Assembly: GCA_050633265.1 (NCBI GenBank)
Contig: JBOEGE010000011.1
Coordinates: forward strand, 105,457 to 169,456
From: JBLHZY01 sp050633265
Lineage (GTDB): Bacteria; Pseudomonadota; Alphaproteobacteria; Rhodobacterales; Rhodobacteraceae
Length of the DNA: 64,000 bases
Direction of reading: 5' to 3'
Every line of letters begins with the position of its first letter. Within the stretch, counting starts at the first letter, position 1. Shown one piece after another: positions 1 to 7,974 of the stretch. The notes beneath the pieces are model-generated. The model saw only the letters and a list, made by a program, of their open reading frames with translations. It searched no databases and was not told the origin of the DNA. The position numbers were made by a program, and so were the translations under genes.

Positions 1-423
1 CGCCAGATTGCCGCCGATCTGGCAAGAGCCGCGCGCCCCAAACACCATCGGATAGCGCAAGCCATGCGCGGCAACCGCTTCGTGCAATTGCTGCTGGATC
101 ACGCCCGCATCAACAATCGCAAGCCGTGCATCAACGCGGATCTCGCGGATCGCATTCATCCGCTCAAGCGAGATCATCAAAGCGCCGGGCGCATAGGTCG
201 CGCCGGAAAGCCCCGTGTTGCCGCCAATCGGAACCACCGGAATATCGCGCGCATGCGCCAGTTTCATCAGCCCGGAAACCTCAGAAGTATTGGCGGGGCG
301 GGCAACGGCCAGCGGCGCGGCCACATAGCGCCCGGTCACATCGGTGGCATATTTCGCCATATCTGCGCCCGTCAAAACCTGCGCCTGCCCAATCAGCGCG
401 CGCGCCTCATCTGCGAAATCCAT
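1..423 (-). CDS. FAD-binding oxidase (FAD_binding_4 family, GlcD/D-lactate dehydrogenase-like), 3' part cut off by window edge
   Basis: This frame is open to the window edge, so only the first 141 codons are present. The start is ATG at 423, preceded by GGGAGG eight bases upstream. Translation starts MDFADEARAL and contains PIGGNTGLSGATYAPGA at about residues 66-82, the GGNTGLSGG-type loop that contacts the FAD pyrophosphate in the vanillyl-alcohol-oxidase/GlcD fold. Such enzymes oxidise D-2-hydroxy acids (lactate, glycolate, 2-hydroxyglutarate). The substrate cannot be decided from the FAD domain because the C-terminal substrate cap lies outside the window. It follows the malonyl-CoA synthetase gene on the same strand after 62 bases and may be co-transcribed with it. 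Confidence 0.85.
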   Translation of the reverse strand, partial: MDFADEARALIGQAQVLTGADMAKYATDVTGRYVAAPLAVARPANTSEVSGLMKLAHARDIPVVPIGGNTGLSGATYAPGALMISLERMNAIREIRVDARLAIVDAGVIQQQLHEAVAAHGLRYPMVFGARGSCQIGGNLA

Positions 424-485
424 CTGCGGTCCTCCCCGAAACTATCAGCGAGCATGGCGCGCTGTCGGGGGGCGCGCAAGGCCCG

Positions 486-1997
486 CTAGCTGGCAAGCGC
501 TTTGAACTGATCGCGCAGTGCAGCTTTTTGCACTTTGCCCATCGTGTTGCGTGGCAGCTCGGCCAAGATCTCAAAATGCTTGGGTTGCTTGAACTTGGCC
601 AGTTGATCGCCGAGCGCGTCCCGGATCGCTTCCAGATCAATCACCGCGCCTTTTTGCGCCACAAGCACGGCCAAAACCGCCTCGCCGAAATCCGCATGGG
701 GGATACCAACAACAGCGCTTTCCAAAACGCCGGGCATCTCATCAAGCACCAGCTCAACCTCTTTGGGATAGATATTATAGCCGCCCGAAATAATCAGATC
801 TTTGGCCCGTCCAACGATTGTGATGTAGCCATCCTTATCCATCTGCGCGAGATCGCCAGTGATAAAGAACCCATCCTTGCGCAGCTCTTGCGCCGTTTTC
901 TCTGGCATCTGCCAATAGCCCTGAAAAACATTTGGCCCACGCACTTCAAGCACACCAATCTCGCCCTGGTCCAATTCCGCACCCGTTTCAGGATCGCAAA
1001 TCTTCACCTCAACACCGGGCAGCGGCAAGCCAACCGTGCCTGCGCGCCGCGCGCCCTCATAAGGGTTTGAAGTGTTCATATTGGTTTCGGTCATGCCGTA
1101 GCGCTCAAGTATGCGGTGGCCCGTGCGCGCTTCAAAGGCCTCATGGGTTTCGGCCAAAAGAGGGGCCGAGCCAGAGATAAACAGGCGGAAATGGCGGGTC
1201 AGATCGGGGGTGAAACGCGGATCATCCAGCAGGCGCGTATAGAAGGTCGGCACCCCCATCATCGTATTGGCGCGCGGCAAAGCTTCGATCACAGCATCCG
1301 TATTAAAGCCGGGCAGGAAGATCATCGAAGCGCCGGTCAGCAGGCAAATATTCGTGCCAACAAAAAGCCCATGCGTGTGAAAGATCGGCAAAGCATGGAG
1401 CAGCACATCTTCGCCGGTGAAATGCCAGATATCGCGCAGGGTTTCAGCGTTGGATAGCAGGTTGGCGTGGCTCAGCATCGCGCCTTTGGAGCGGCCTGTT
1501 GTCCCGGATGTATAAAGGAAGGCGGCCAGATCATCGCCTCTACGCTCGACAGGATCGAAAACCTGCGGCTGAGCGGCGGCGGCTTGCGCAAAACTACCGT
1601 CATTAGCAGCGCCAAGGGTATGGAGCCGCGCGCCTGCAGAGGCGGCGACAGGGGCCATCTCAGCGCCGCGCGCCGGATCACAAATCAGCAGGCCCGCGCC
1701 AGAATTCTCAACGAAATAAGCAACTTCGCCACTGGTATAGGCCGTATTGAGCGGCAGGAAAATGATCCCCGCCTGAACGCAAGCCGCATAGATCGCAAGC
1801 GCATCGGGGGATTTCTCGATCTGAACGGCAAGGCGATCACCAATGCCAAGCCCGGCGGCGCGCAATGTATGCGCAAATGCAGACGAGCGGGCAAGAAACG
1901 CGCCATAGCTGAGACGGCTGCCATCCGGCAAAAAGAGAAACGGCGCCTCGCTGCCTTCATGGGGGGCGAAAAGCGCATCATAGAGAATATTTGCCAT
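486..1997 (-). CDS. matB: malonyl-CoA synthetase (MatB-type acyl-activating enzyme)
   Basis: AMP-forming ligase of 503 residues that would make malonyl-CoA from malonate, ATP and CoA in the cytoplasm. Visible motifs are the phosphate loop YTSGTTGRSKG (residues 162-172), the A5 motif RYGMTETNMNTSNPYEG followed by RRAGTVG, which is characteristic of MatB rather than of general acyl-CoA synthetases, the hinge GDLAQMDKDGYITIVGRAKD, and a C-terminal PRNTMGKVQK with the catalytic lysine. The open frame extends upstream to 2054, but ATG at 1997 is preferred: AAGGACAGG stands just before it and MANILYDALF matches the usual MatB beginning. No malonyl-CoA decarboxylase (matA) is nearby, so this copy may act in malonate salvage or fatty-acid supply. 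Substrate is inferred from motifs only. Confidence 0.88.
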   Translation of the reverse strand: MANILYDALFAPHEGSEAPFLFLPDGSRLSYGAFLARSSAFAHTLRAAGLGIGDRLAVQIEKSPDALAIYAACVQAGIIFLPLNTAYTSGEVAYFVENSGAGLLICDPARGAEMAPVAASAGARLHTLGAANDGSFAQAAAAQPQVFDPVERRGDDLAAFLYTSGTTGRSKGAMLSHANLLSNAETLRDIWHFTGEDVLLHALPIFHTHGLFVGTNICLLTGASMIFLPGFNTDAVIEALPRANTMMGVPTFYTRLLDDPRFTPDLTRHFRLFISGSAPLLAETHEAFEARTGHRILERYGMTETNMNTSNPYEGARRAGTVGLPLPGVEVKICDPETGAELDQGEIGVLEVRGPNVFQGYWQMPEKTAQELRKDGFFITGDLAQMDKDGYITIVGRAKDLIISGGYNIYPKEVELVLDEMPGVLESAVVGIPHADFGEAVLAVLVAQKGAVIDLEAIRDALGDQLAKFKQPKHFEILAELPRNTMGKVQKAALRDQFKALAS

Positions 1998-2078
1998 CAG
2001 GCCTGTCCTTGCGTGAGCTATGCCCGCAAGAGATAGCGCGCGCGGCTTGCCCATGCAAACCGGTGCGCGAGGAGGCGA

Positions 2079-3440
2079 TCAAACGGCGCTGGAATGGCCC
2101 GCTTCATCCATCGCATAAGCATCGAAATGGCGCGCGATCATCCGGGTAAGGGGGCGCGCATGCGCTGGAATGGCGATGGCCTCGGACGAGGTTTCGATCA
2201 TATCGGGAAAGGCTTGCGCCACGCTTTGGGCGAAAGCATCAAATGCTGCATGCGCCAGATTGAAACGCGTCTCAAGATCTTTGCGGCTCACGCGAAAATC
2301 AGACATGAGCGCCTCGATAATCCGGCCGCGCAAAAGATCATCGCCAACAAATGCATGGCCCTTTGTCGTTGCCAACATGCCTGCGCGCACCCGCTCTTGA
2401 TAGGCCGAAGTCGCCGGCGCGTTCTGCGCATAGCCCTGAGGATAGCGCGAGATTGCAGAAGCGCCGACACCGATCAGCGTGTCATGTTTATCATCTGTGT
2501 AACCCTGGAAATTCCGGCGCAACTTGCCGGCTCTTTGGGCGATGCTAAGCCTATCCGTTGGGCGGGCGAAGTGATCAATGCCGATCTCATCATAGCCATC
2601 CACAACAAACAATTCGCGCGCCACATCAAAAAGTGCGAGCCGCTCTTGCGGGGTTGGCAGCGCGTCCGTCGGGATCATATTTTGGCGCCGCGCCATCCAA
2701 GGCACATGCGCATAGCCAAACAAAGCAACCCGATCCGGATCAAGCGAAAGCAATTTTTGCACCGAGTCGGCGATCTTTTCCGGCGTCTGATGAGGCAGGC
2801 CATAAAGAATATCCGCATTCAGCGAAGTGATCCCGCGCGCGCGCAAATCTTCAACGGCGCGGGCTGTGATCTCATAGCTTTGCAACCGCCCGATTGTGTT
2901 CTGTATTTCTGGATCAAAATCCTGAACGCCAATCGAAGCGCGGCTCATTCCGGCGGCGGCAAGCGCATCAAGGCGGGGGCCGTCAATCTCGCTTGGATCA
3001 ATCTCGACCGAAAATTCGCCGCCTTGGGCCATCGGAATGCGCGAAAAGACAGAACCGCTCAGATCGCGAATCAACTCAGGCGAAAGCAATGTCGGCGTCC
3101 CTCCGCCCCAGTGCAAATGGCCAATTCGAACACCATCGGGCAGGGCCGCAGCGATCAGATCCAACTCTTTTTTGAGGCTCTCAACATAGGCTGCCACAGG
3201 CGCAAGCGTCGATGTGCCTTGGGTGCGGCAGGCGCAAAACCAACAAAGCCGACGACAAAAAGGCACGTGGATATAAAGCGAAATCTGCGCATCCGGCGCG
3301 ATTTGGCCCATCCAATCCCGGGTGTTCTGCGCGCTGAATTCATTCTTGAAATGGGGCGCGGTGGGATAGGAGGTATAGCGCGGCACGCGCGCGTCAAAAA
3401 GGCCATATGTGCTGAGTTGAATATGTTTGTTCATGGGCAT
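2079..3440 (-). CDS. hemN: oxygen-independent coproporphyrinogen III oxidase (radical SAM HemN)
   Basis: 453 residues, the normal HemN length. It oxidatively decarboxylates coproporphyrinogen III to protoporphyrinogen IX without oxygen, for haem made under low oxygen. The radical-SAM cysteines are visible as CRRLCWFCAC at residues 62-71, a CX3CX2C cluster plus the extra HemN cysteine. VPRYTSYPTAPHF near the N-terminus and HWGGGTPTLL further on are HemN hallmarks. Two start codons, ATG 3440 and ATG 3434, are equally placed; neither has a strong ribosome site. The gene diverges from fnrL, and a single FNR box lies between them. In Rhodobacter this paralogue is called hemZ and its expression is FnrL-dependent. 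The product supplies haem for the cbb3 oxidase encoded nearby. Confidence 0.95.
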   Translation of the reverse strand: MPMNKHIQLSTYGLFDARVPRYTSYPTAPHFKNEFSAQNTRDWMGQIAPDAQISLYIHVPFCRRLCWFCACRTQGTSTLAPVAAYVESLKKELDLIAAALPDGVRIGHLHWGGGTPTLLSPELIRDLSGSVFSRIPMAQGGEFSVEIDPSEIDGPRLDALAAAGMSRASIGVQDFDPEIQNTIGRLQSYEITARAVEDLRARGITSLNADILYGLPHQTPEKIADSVQKLLSLDPDRVALFGYAHVPWMARRQNMIPTDALPTPQERLALFDVARELFVVDGYDEIGIDHFARPTDRLSIAQRAGKLRRNFQGYTDDKHDTLIGVGASAISRYPQGYAQNAPATSAYQERVRAGMLATTKGHAFVGDDLLRGRIIEALMSDFRVSRKDLETRFNLAHAAFDAFAQSVAQAFPDMIETSSEAIAIPAHARPLTRMIARHFDAYAMDEAGHSSAV

Positions 3441-3469
3441 ACTCTAAGGACGAATTAGGAATGTACGCT

Positions 3470-3483
3470 TTGACGCAGATCAA
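3470..3483. promoter_or_regulatory. FNR box between hemN and fnrL
   Basis: TTGACGCAGATCAA matches the FNR consensus TTGAT-N4-ATCAA with one change. Its centre is about 36 bases from the hemN start codon (3440) and 27 bases from the fnrL start codon (3504). That is too close for a standard site at -41.5 with an ordinary leader on either side, so autorepression of fnrL, or a very short hemN leader, is inferred. Confidence 0.85.
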
Positions 3484-3503
3484 ACCGTGCAAGGAACGCG
3501 CAA

Positions 3504-4244
3504 ATGAACGATCTCACCTTTGATGCCCGCGATTGCGGGACTTGCCCTATTCGCCATCGCGCCGTTTGTGCGCGCTGTGAGCAGGATGAGCTCGAGCTCT
3601 TGGACACGATCAAATATTACCGCACCTATGAGGCCGGGCAGCCGGTCATTTGGGGCGGCGATCACATGGATTTCGTCGCCTCGGTGGTGACAGGTATCGC
3701 CTCGCTGAGCCAAACCATGGAAGATGGCCGCACACAGATGGTTGGGCTTTTGCTGCCCTCTGATTTTATCGGGCGGCCCGGGCGCGAAGCTGCGGCCTAT
3801 GATGTTACGGCTGTGTCCAATCTTACTCTGTGCTGTTTTCGGCGCAAAGGCTTTGAGGATTTGATGCAGCACACGCCCCATATCGGGCAGCGCCTGCTAG
3901 AGATGACATTGGATGAATTGGATGCGGCGCGCGAATGGATGCTGATCCTTGGGCGCAAAAACGCGCGTGAAAAAATTGCCAGTCTGCTCGCCATTTTGGC
4001 GCGGCGCGAGGCTTCGCTTCACCTGACAAGCGTTGGCGCAAGCACAGCGTTTGATCTGCCTTTGACCCGCGAAGCCATGGCCGATTATCTTGGGATCACG
4101 CTGGAAACCGTGAGCCGCCAGATTTCGAGCCTGAAGCGCGAAGGTGTTATCTCACTTGAGGGCAAACGGCGCGTGGTGATCCCCGATTTTGAGCGGCTTC
4201 AAGCGCAAACCGGGGATGATGTCGATGGCGGAATTCTAAGCTAA
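3504..4244 (+). CDS. fnrL: Crp/Fnr-family anaerobic regulator FnrL
   Basis: 246-residue oxygen-sensing transcription factor. The N-terminus carries cysteines 11, 14, 22 and 25 in DCGTCPIRHRAVCARC and a further pair at 110-111, which together can hold the oxygen-labile [4Fe-4S] cluster; which four bind is not decided here. A cyclic-nucleotide-binding-like beta-roll follows, then a C-terminal winged helix with ETVSRQISSLKREG. The E-SR recognition pattern reads TTGAT half-sites, matching the boxes found beside hemN, usp, ccoN and ccoG. Start ATG 3504 follows AAGGA. The gene is convergent with usp, with a strong hairpin between them. In Rhodobacter, FnrL activates haem synthesis and cbb3 oxidase genes when oxygen falls. 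Confidence 0.95.
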   Translation: MNDLTFDARDCGTCPIRHRAVCARCEQDELELLDTIKYYRTYEAGQPVIWGGDHMDFVASVVTGIASLSQTMEDGRTQMVGLLLPSDFIGRPGREAAAYDVTAVSNLTLCCFRRKGFEDLMQHTPHIGQRLLEMTLDELDAAREWMLILGRKNAREKIASLLAILARREASLHLTSVGASTAFDLPLTREAMADYLGITLETVSRQISSLKREGVISLEGKRRVVIPDFERLQAQTGDDVDGGILS

Positions 4245-4265
4245 GGCGCCATCTGAAAATAATTT

Positions 4266-4300
4266 GGCCGGGCGCTTAATGCTGGGAAGCTGGCCCGGCC
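4266..4300. terminator. hairpin between convergent fnrL and usp
   Basis: GGCCGGGC (4266-4273) pairs perfectly with GCCCGGCC (4293-4300), and an inner GCTT/AAGC pair extends it. On the minus strand it is followed by the A/T-rich AAATTATTTT, on the plus strand by GTTCC. It is a likely bidirectional terminator, best formed for the usp transcript. Confidence 0.65.
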
Positions 4301-4346
4301 GTTCCTAAGGTGCTGTGGCTCAGGAATTCGAAAATTGGGCGCCCGA

Positions 4347-5186
4347 TCAATGCGCCATGAGAACTGGCAGCTCGGCCATCTCAAGCATATTGCGGGTCGC
4401 GCCGCCAAGGATACTTTCGCGAAAGCGCGAGTGGCCATAAGCGCCCATCACGATCATATCCGCATCGCGATCGCGCGCATGGCGCAGCAATGTATCCGAA
4501 GTGCGCGGCAAGGTTTTCGCCAAAACAGAAACCTCGCAGTTGACCCCATGGCGCGCCAGCATTGCCGAAAGCCCGCCGCCCGGATCAGAGCGATCAGGCC
4601 CGTGCTGCGGCGGATCAATCACAACAATATCAACCACATCCGCCTGCTGTAAAAGCGGCAAAGCAGCGCGCACAGCCGCCAAAGCTTCGACCCCTTCATT
4701 CCAGCCAACGACGATGCGCTTTGGTTTGGCGTTCATCTGCGCGCCATCAGGGATCACCAGCACAGGCACATGCGCATTAAACAGCGCCAGCTCAAGAATT
4801 TGCTCATGTTCATGGCCGCGCGCAGGGCCATAGGGGCGCGGCAAAACAACCAGATCCGCAAAGCGTGTTTGATGCGCCAGAAAAGGCGTCAAACCAATCA
4901 TCTGCGCCGCCATAGGCACAGCAGACCAAGTGATATCGGCGCCTTGGAACCGTTCAGAAATCTGAACTTTGAGCGCATCAGCATCGCTGCGGGCTTGATC
5001 CATATTGCTTTGAATGATCATCGCGCTGGTGCCTGCGTAATAAAAACCCGGCTGCGTGCGATCAAGGCCCATGCAGAAAAGATCAAGATGGCCGCTATTG
5101 GCTTGGGCAACGATCCGCGCCGCCTCTATTGCGCTTTCATCAGCTTTTGCATCGGTCACGATCGTAACAAGAGATTTATAGGCCAT
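4347..5186 (-). CDS. tandem-domain universal stress protein (UspA family)
   Basis: 279 residues from the chosen start: two UspA-like alpha/beta domains in tandem, the first beginning MAYKSLVTIVTD, the second at about KRIVVGWNEG. The second domain ends with MGAYGHSRFRESILGG, the G-X2-G-X9-G pattern of ATP-binding Usp proteins; the first domain lacks it. The open frame extends to 5222, but ATG 5186 is preferred because CAGGAG lies eight bases before it. A perfect FNR box lies 69 bases upstream of the start, which would place an FnrL-activated start site near 5214. Its position between fnrL and ccoNOQP agrees with the uspA gene of the Rhodobacter cluster. A role in low-oxygen survival is inferred. 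Confidence 0.9.
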   Translation of the reverse strand: MAYKSLVTIVTDAKADESAIEAARIVAQANSGHLDLFCMGLDRTQPGFYYAGTSAMIIQSNMDQARSDADALKVQISERFQGADITWSAVPMAAQMIGLTPFLAHQTRFADLVVLPRPYGPARGHEHEQILELALFNAHVPVLVIPDGAQMNAKPKRIVVGWNEGVEALAAVRAALPLLQQADVVDIVVIDPPQHGPDRSDPGGGLSAMLARHGVNCEVSVLAKTLPRTSDTLLRHARDRDADMIVMGAYGHSRFRESILGGATRNMLEMAELPVLMAH

Positions 5187-5248
5187 GGCTTCGCTCCTGA
5201 CAGATTTGTGGACTGCCACCAAGCTAGGAGCCGCGCTGTCTTTGCGCT

Positions 5249-5262
5249 TTGATCAGGATCAA
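5249..5262. promoter_or_regulatory. perfect FNR box, probably serving usp
   Basis: TTGATCAGGATCAA is an exact match to TTGAT-N4-ATCAA. If FnrL acts from -41.5, usp transcription would begin near 5214, giving a leader of about 28 bases before ATG 5186. It is the usp-proximal one of two boxes in this divergent region. Confidence 0.9.
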
Positions 5263-5335
5263 TATCTTTTGGGTTGGTGAATTTTTTGCCGCCCTAGGGC
5301 GAAAGCGCGCTTTTTCGCATTTCTTCACGGGGCTT

Positions 5336-5349
5336 TTGACACAGATCAA
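5336..5349. promoter_or_regulatory. FNR box upstream of ccoNOQP
   Basis: TTGACACAGATCAA matches the FNR consensus with one change. A class II site here would start transcription near 5384, leaving a leader of about 60 bases before ccoN ATG 5444. Confidence 0.9.
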
Positions 5350-5443
5350 AGCAGCCTTTGCAGAATGTCTTCAAGTCAGGACAGGTCGAACCGGGTCAAC
5401 ACGGGGCGATACCCCCTTGTGGGAACTGAAAAAGGGACGCGCT

Positions 5444-7042
5444 ATGTGGAATTATATTAAACTGGCATTGCTGGCAGGGGTCGCACTCCTGGCGGCTATT
5501 GCTGCCAACTATGGCCGAGATCTTGCTTATCAGGTGCACGCGATTATCGTTGTGGCCATTGCAGGCGGGATGTTTGTCTATACGCTTCGAAATACCGATG
5601 AGCCAGCCAAGCCTAAGGAAATGGGCTATATGGATGGCGTTGTGCGATACGGCGTTGTCGCGACTGCCTTTTGGGGCGTTGTGGGCTTCTTGGTCGGAAC
5701 GTTCATTGCCTTTCAGCTCGCCTTTCCGGCGCTGAACTTCGAATTCTTGCAAGGGATCGGCAACTTTGGCCGCCTGCGCCCGCTGCACACATCAGCGGTG
5801 ATTTTTGCATTTGGCGGGAACGCGCTGATTGCAACGTCCTTTTATATCGTGCAACGCACCTCGGCCGTTCGGCTTTGGGGCGGCAATCTGGGCTGGTTCG
5901 TCTTTTGGGGGTACAACCTCTTTATCGTTCTGGCCGCGACCGGATATTTGTTTGGCGCGACCCAATCCAAAGAATATGCCGAGCCAGAATGGTATGTCGA
6001 TCTGTGGCTTACAGTTGTTTGGGTGGCCTATCTGTTGGTTTTCCTTGGCACGTTGATGACGCGCAAAGAAAAGCACATCTATGTGGCCAACTGGTTCTTC
6101 CTGTCGTTCATCGTCACCGTGGCGATGCTGCATATCGTCAACAACCTCTCGCTGCCGGTCTCGATCTTTGGATCAAAATCGGTGCAGCTCTTTTCGGGCG
6201 TGCAAGACGCGATGACCCAGTGGTGGTACGGCCATAACGCGGTTGGCTTCTTCCTCACGGCGGGTTTCTTGGGGATGATGTATTACTTCGTGCCAAAACA
6301 GGCCGAACGCCCCGTCTTCTCTTATAAGCTCTCGATCATTCACTTCTGGGCGCTGATCTTCCTCTATATCTGGGCGGGTCCTCACCACCTTCACTATACA
6401 GCGCTGCCCGATTGGGCTTCGACGCTGGGCATGGTCTTCTCCATCGTTCTTTGGATGCCAAGCTGGGGCGGTATGATCAACGGCCTGATGACGCTTTCTG
6501 GCGCATGGGACAAACTGCGCACCGATCCGGTGATCCGCATGATGGTTATCTCCATTGGCTTTTATGGCATGTCCACATTCGAGGGTCCGATGATGTCGAT
6601 CCGGGCGGTGAACGCGCTGAGCCACTATACCGATTGGACCATCGGGCACGTGCACTCTGGTGCGCTTGGCTGGAACGGGATGATCACCTTTGGCGCGCTC
6701 TACTTCCTGACGCCAAAACTGTGGAACCGTGCGCAGCTCTATAGCCTGAGCCTTGTGAACTGGCACTTCTGGCTCGCGACCATCGGCATCATTCTCTATG
6801 CGGCCTCGATGTGGGTCACTGGGATCATGGAAGGCCTGATGTGGCGCGAAGTGGATGCAAACGGCTTCTTGGTGAACACATTCGCCGATACCGTGGGCGC
6901 TAAATTCCCGATGTATGTGGTGCGCGCTTTGGGTGGGGTTATGTATCTCACTGGGGCTCTCATCATGGTCTACAACCTTTGGATGACTGTGCGCCGTGCG
7001 CCTGCTTTGGCAGATGCACCGGCCATGGCTCCGGCAGAATAG
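5444..7042 (+). CDS. ccoN: cytochrome c oxidase cbb3-type, subunit I
   Basis: 532 residues, the usual CcoN length. It is the catalytic membrane subunit holding low-spin haem b, high-spin haem b3 and CuB, and reduces oxygen at very low concentration. About twelve hydrophobic helices are visible. Conserved histidine segments include RPLHTSAVIFAFGGNAL, WWYGHNAVGFFLT, WAGPHHLHYTALPDW and WTIGHVHSGALGWNG. The open frame runs back to 5249, but the extension would read through both FNR boxes, and AAAAGGGA stands before ATG 5444, so MWNYIKLAL is taken as the N-terminus. It is first of ccoNOQP, with ccoO following after 12 bases. Confidence 0.97.
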   Translation: MWNYIKLALLAGVALLAAIAANYGRDLAYQVHAIIVVAIAGGMFVYTLRNTDEPAKPKEMGYMDGVVRYGVVATAFWGVVGFLVGTFIAFQLAFPALNFEFLQGIGNFGRLRPLHTSAVIFAFGGNALIATSFYIVQRTSAVRLWGGNLGWFVFWGYNLFIVLAATGYLFGATQSKEYAEPEWYVDLWLTVVWVAYLLVFLGTLMTRKEKHIYVANWFFLSFIVTVAMLHIVNNLSLPVSIFGSKSVQLFSGVQDAMTQWWYGHNAVGFFLTAGFLGMMYYFVPKQAERPVFSYKLSIIHFWALIFLYIWAGPHHLHYTALPDWASTLGMVFSIVLWMPSWGGMINGLMTLSGAWDKLRTDPVIRMMVISIGFYGMSTFEGPMMSIRAVNALSHYTDWTIGHVHSGALGWNGMITFGALYFLTPKLWNRAQLYSLSLVNWHFWLATIGIILYAASMWVTGIMEGLMWREVDANGFLVNTFADTVGAKFPMYVVRALGGVMYLTGALIMVYNLWMTVRRAPALADAPAMAPAE

Positions 7043-7054
7043 GGGGCCGAAAAC

Positions 7055-7780
7055 ATGGGCATTCTAGACAAACACAAGTTCATTGAGACAAACGCCACGG
7101 CCTTATTGGTCGGCTCTCTTCTGGTTGTCACTATTGGGGGCATCGTCGAAATCGCGCCGCTCTTCTATCTGGAGAACACGATTGAGGATGTGGAGGGCAT
7201 GCGCCCTTACTCCCCGCTCGAGCTCACCGGGCGCGATATCTACATTCGTGAGGGTTGCTATGTTTGCCATAGCCAGATGATCCGCCCAATGCGTGATGAG
7301 GTCGAACGCTATGGCCACTATTCGCTGGCAGCCGAAAGCAAATATGATCACCCGTTCCAGTGGGGCTCAAAACGCACAGGGCCAGACCTTGCGCGCGTTG
7401 GTGGGCGCTACTCGGATGAGTGGCATGTGGATCACCTTAACGATCCGCAATCGGTTGTACCGGAATCGGTGATGCCGAAATACGCCTTCCTCAACAAGGC
7501 AATGGTTGAGCCGACCTATATCACCGATCTGCTCAAAACCCACCGCGCAGTTGGTGTGCCCTATTCAGACGAGATGATCGCATCGGCGAAAGCGGATTTC
7601 ACCGCGCAAGCCGATCCAGACAGCGATTATGACGGGCTGCTGGAACGCTATCCAAACGCGCAGGTGCGCAACTTTGATGGCAAGCCGGGCATCTCTGAGA
7701 TGGATGCGCTGATCGCCTATATGCAAATGCTCGGGACGCTGGTCGATTTCTCGACCTTCACCCCCGACGCAAGCCGATAG
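7055..7780 (+). CDS. ccoO: cytochrome c oxidase cbb3-type, subunit II (mono-haem cytochrome c)
   Basis: 241 residues: an N-terminal membrane anchor at about residues 13-36 and a periplasmic cytochrome c domain. The haem c site is CYVCH at 68-72, and VMPKYAF supplies the likely methionine ligand. It passes electrons from CcoP to the CcoN haem b. ATG 7055 follows AGGGGG. The spacing to ccoN (12 bases) and ccoQ (11 bases) indicates one operon. Length and motifs are standard for the family. Confidence 0.97.
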   Translation: MGILDKHKFIETNATALLVGSLLVVTIGGIVEIAPLFYLENTIEDVEGMRPYSPLELTGRDIYIREGCYVCHSQMIRPMRDEVERYGHYSLAAESKYDHPFQWGSKRTGPDLARVGGRYSDEWHVDHLNDPQSVVPESVMPKYAFLNKAMVEPTYITDLLKTHRAVGVPYSDEMIASAKADFTAQADPDSDYDGLLERYPNAQVRNFDGKPGISEMDALIAYMQMLGTLVDFSTFTPDASR

Positions 7781-7791
7781 GAGCAGATCAG

Positions 7792-7974
7792 ATGGATTAT
7801 CACATCCTGCGCGAAATCGCCGACAGCTGGGTTTTGCTGGCAATGTTTCTCTTCTTTGGCGCGGTCATTCTTTGGGCCTTTCGCCCCTCGAGCAAGACGA
7901 CCCATGAAGAAACAGCCAGCATCCCCTTTAGGCACGAAGACAAACCCGCCGATACCAAGGAGGCGCGGCTATGA
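7792..7974 (+). CDS. ccoQ: cbb3-type oxidase small subunit CcoQ
   Basis: A 60-residue protein with one transmembrane segment (about residues 12-31, SWVLLAMFLFFGAVILWAF) and a charged cytoplasmic tail. CcoQ proteins stabilise the cbb3 complex, and in Rhodobacter sphaeroides CcoQ is also reported to take part in oxygen signalling. Its stop overlaps the ccoP start as ATGA, which implies translational coupling. The identification rests on position between ccoO and ccoP as well as on the size and single helix. Confidence 0.93.
   Translation: MDYHILREIADSWVLLAMFLFFGAVILWAFRPSSKTTHEETASIPFRHEDKPADTKEARL

Noticed and set aside
126..1070. 314-codon plus-strand frame across the FAD oxidase and matB
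   Set aside because: Shadow of two real minus-strand genes; no ribosome site or domain.
2009..2031. Short inverted repeat CTTGCG/CGCAAG between hemN and matB as a terminator
   Set aside because: Only six pairs with an 11-base loop and no T-run; too weak to call.
2094..3458. 454-codon open frame opposite hemN on the plus strand
   Set aside because: It lies antisense to an unmistakable hemN, has no recognisable domain, and is rich in Arg/His/Gln as expected from reading G+C-rich codons backwards.
5249..5443. 65-codon N-terminal extension of ccoN
   Set aside because: It would be translated across both FNR boxes and the expected promoter, while ATG 5444 has a ribosome site and the usual CcoN beginning.
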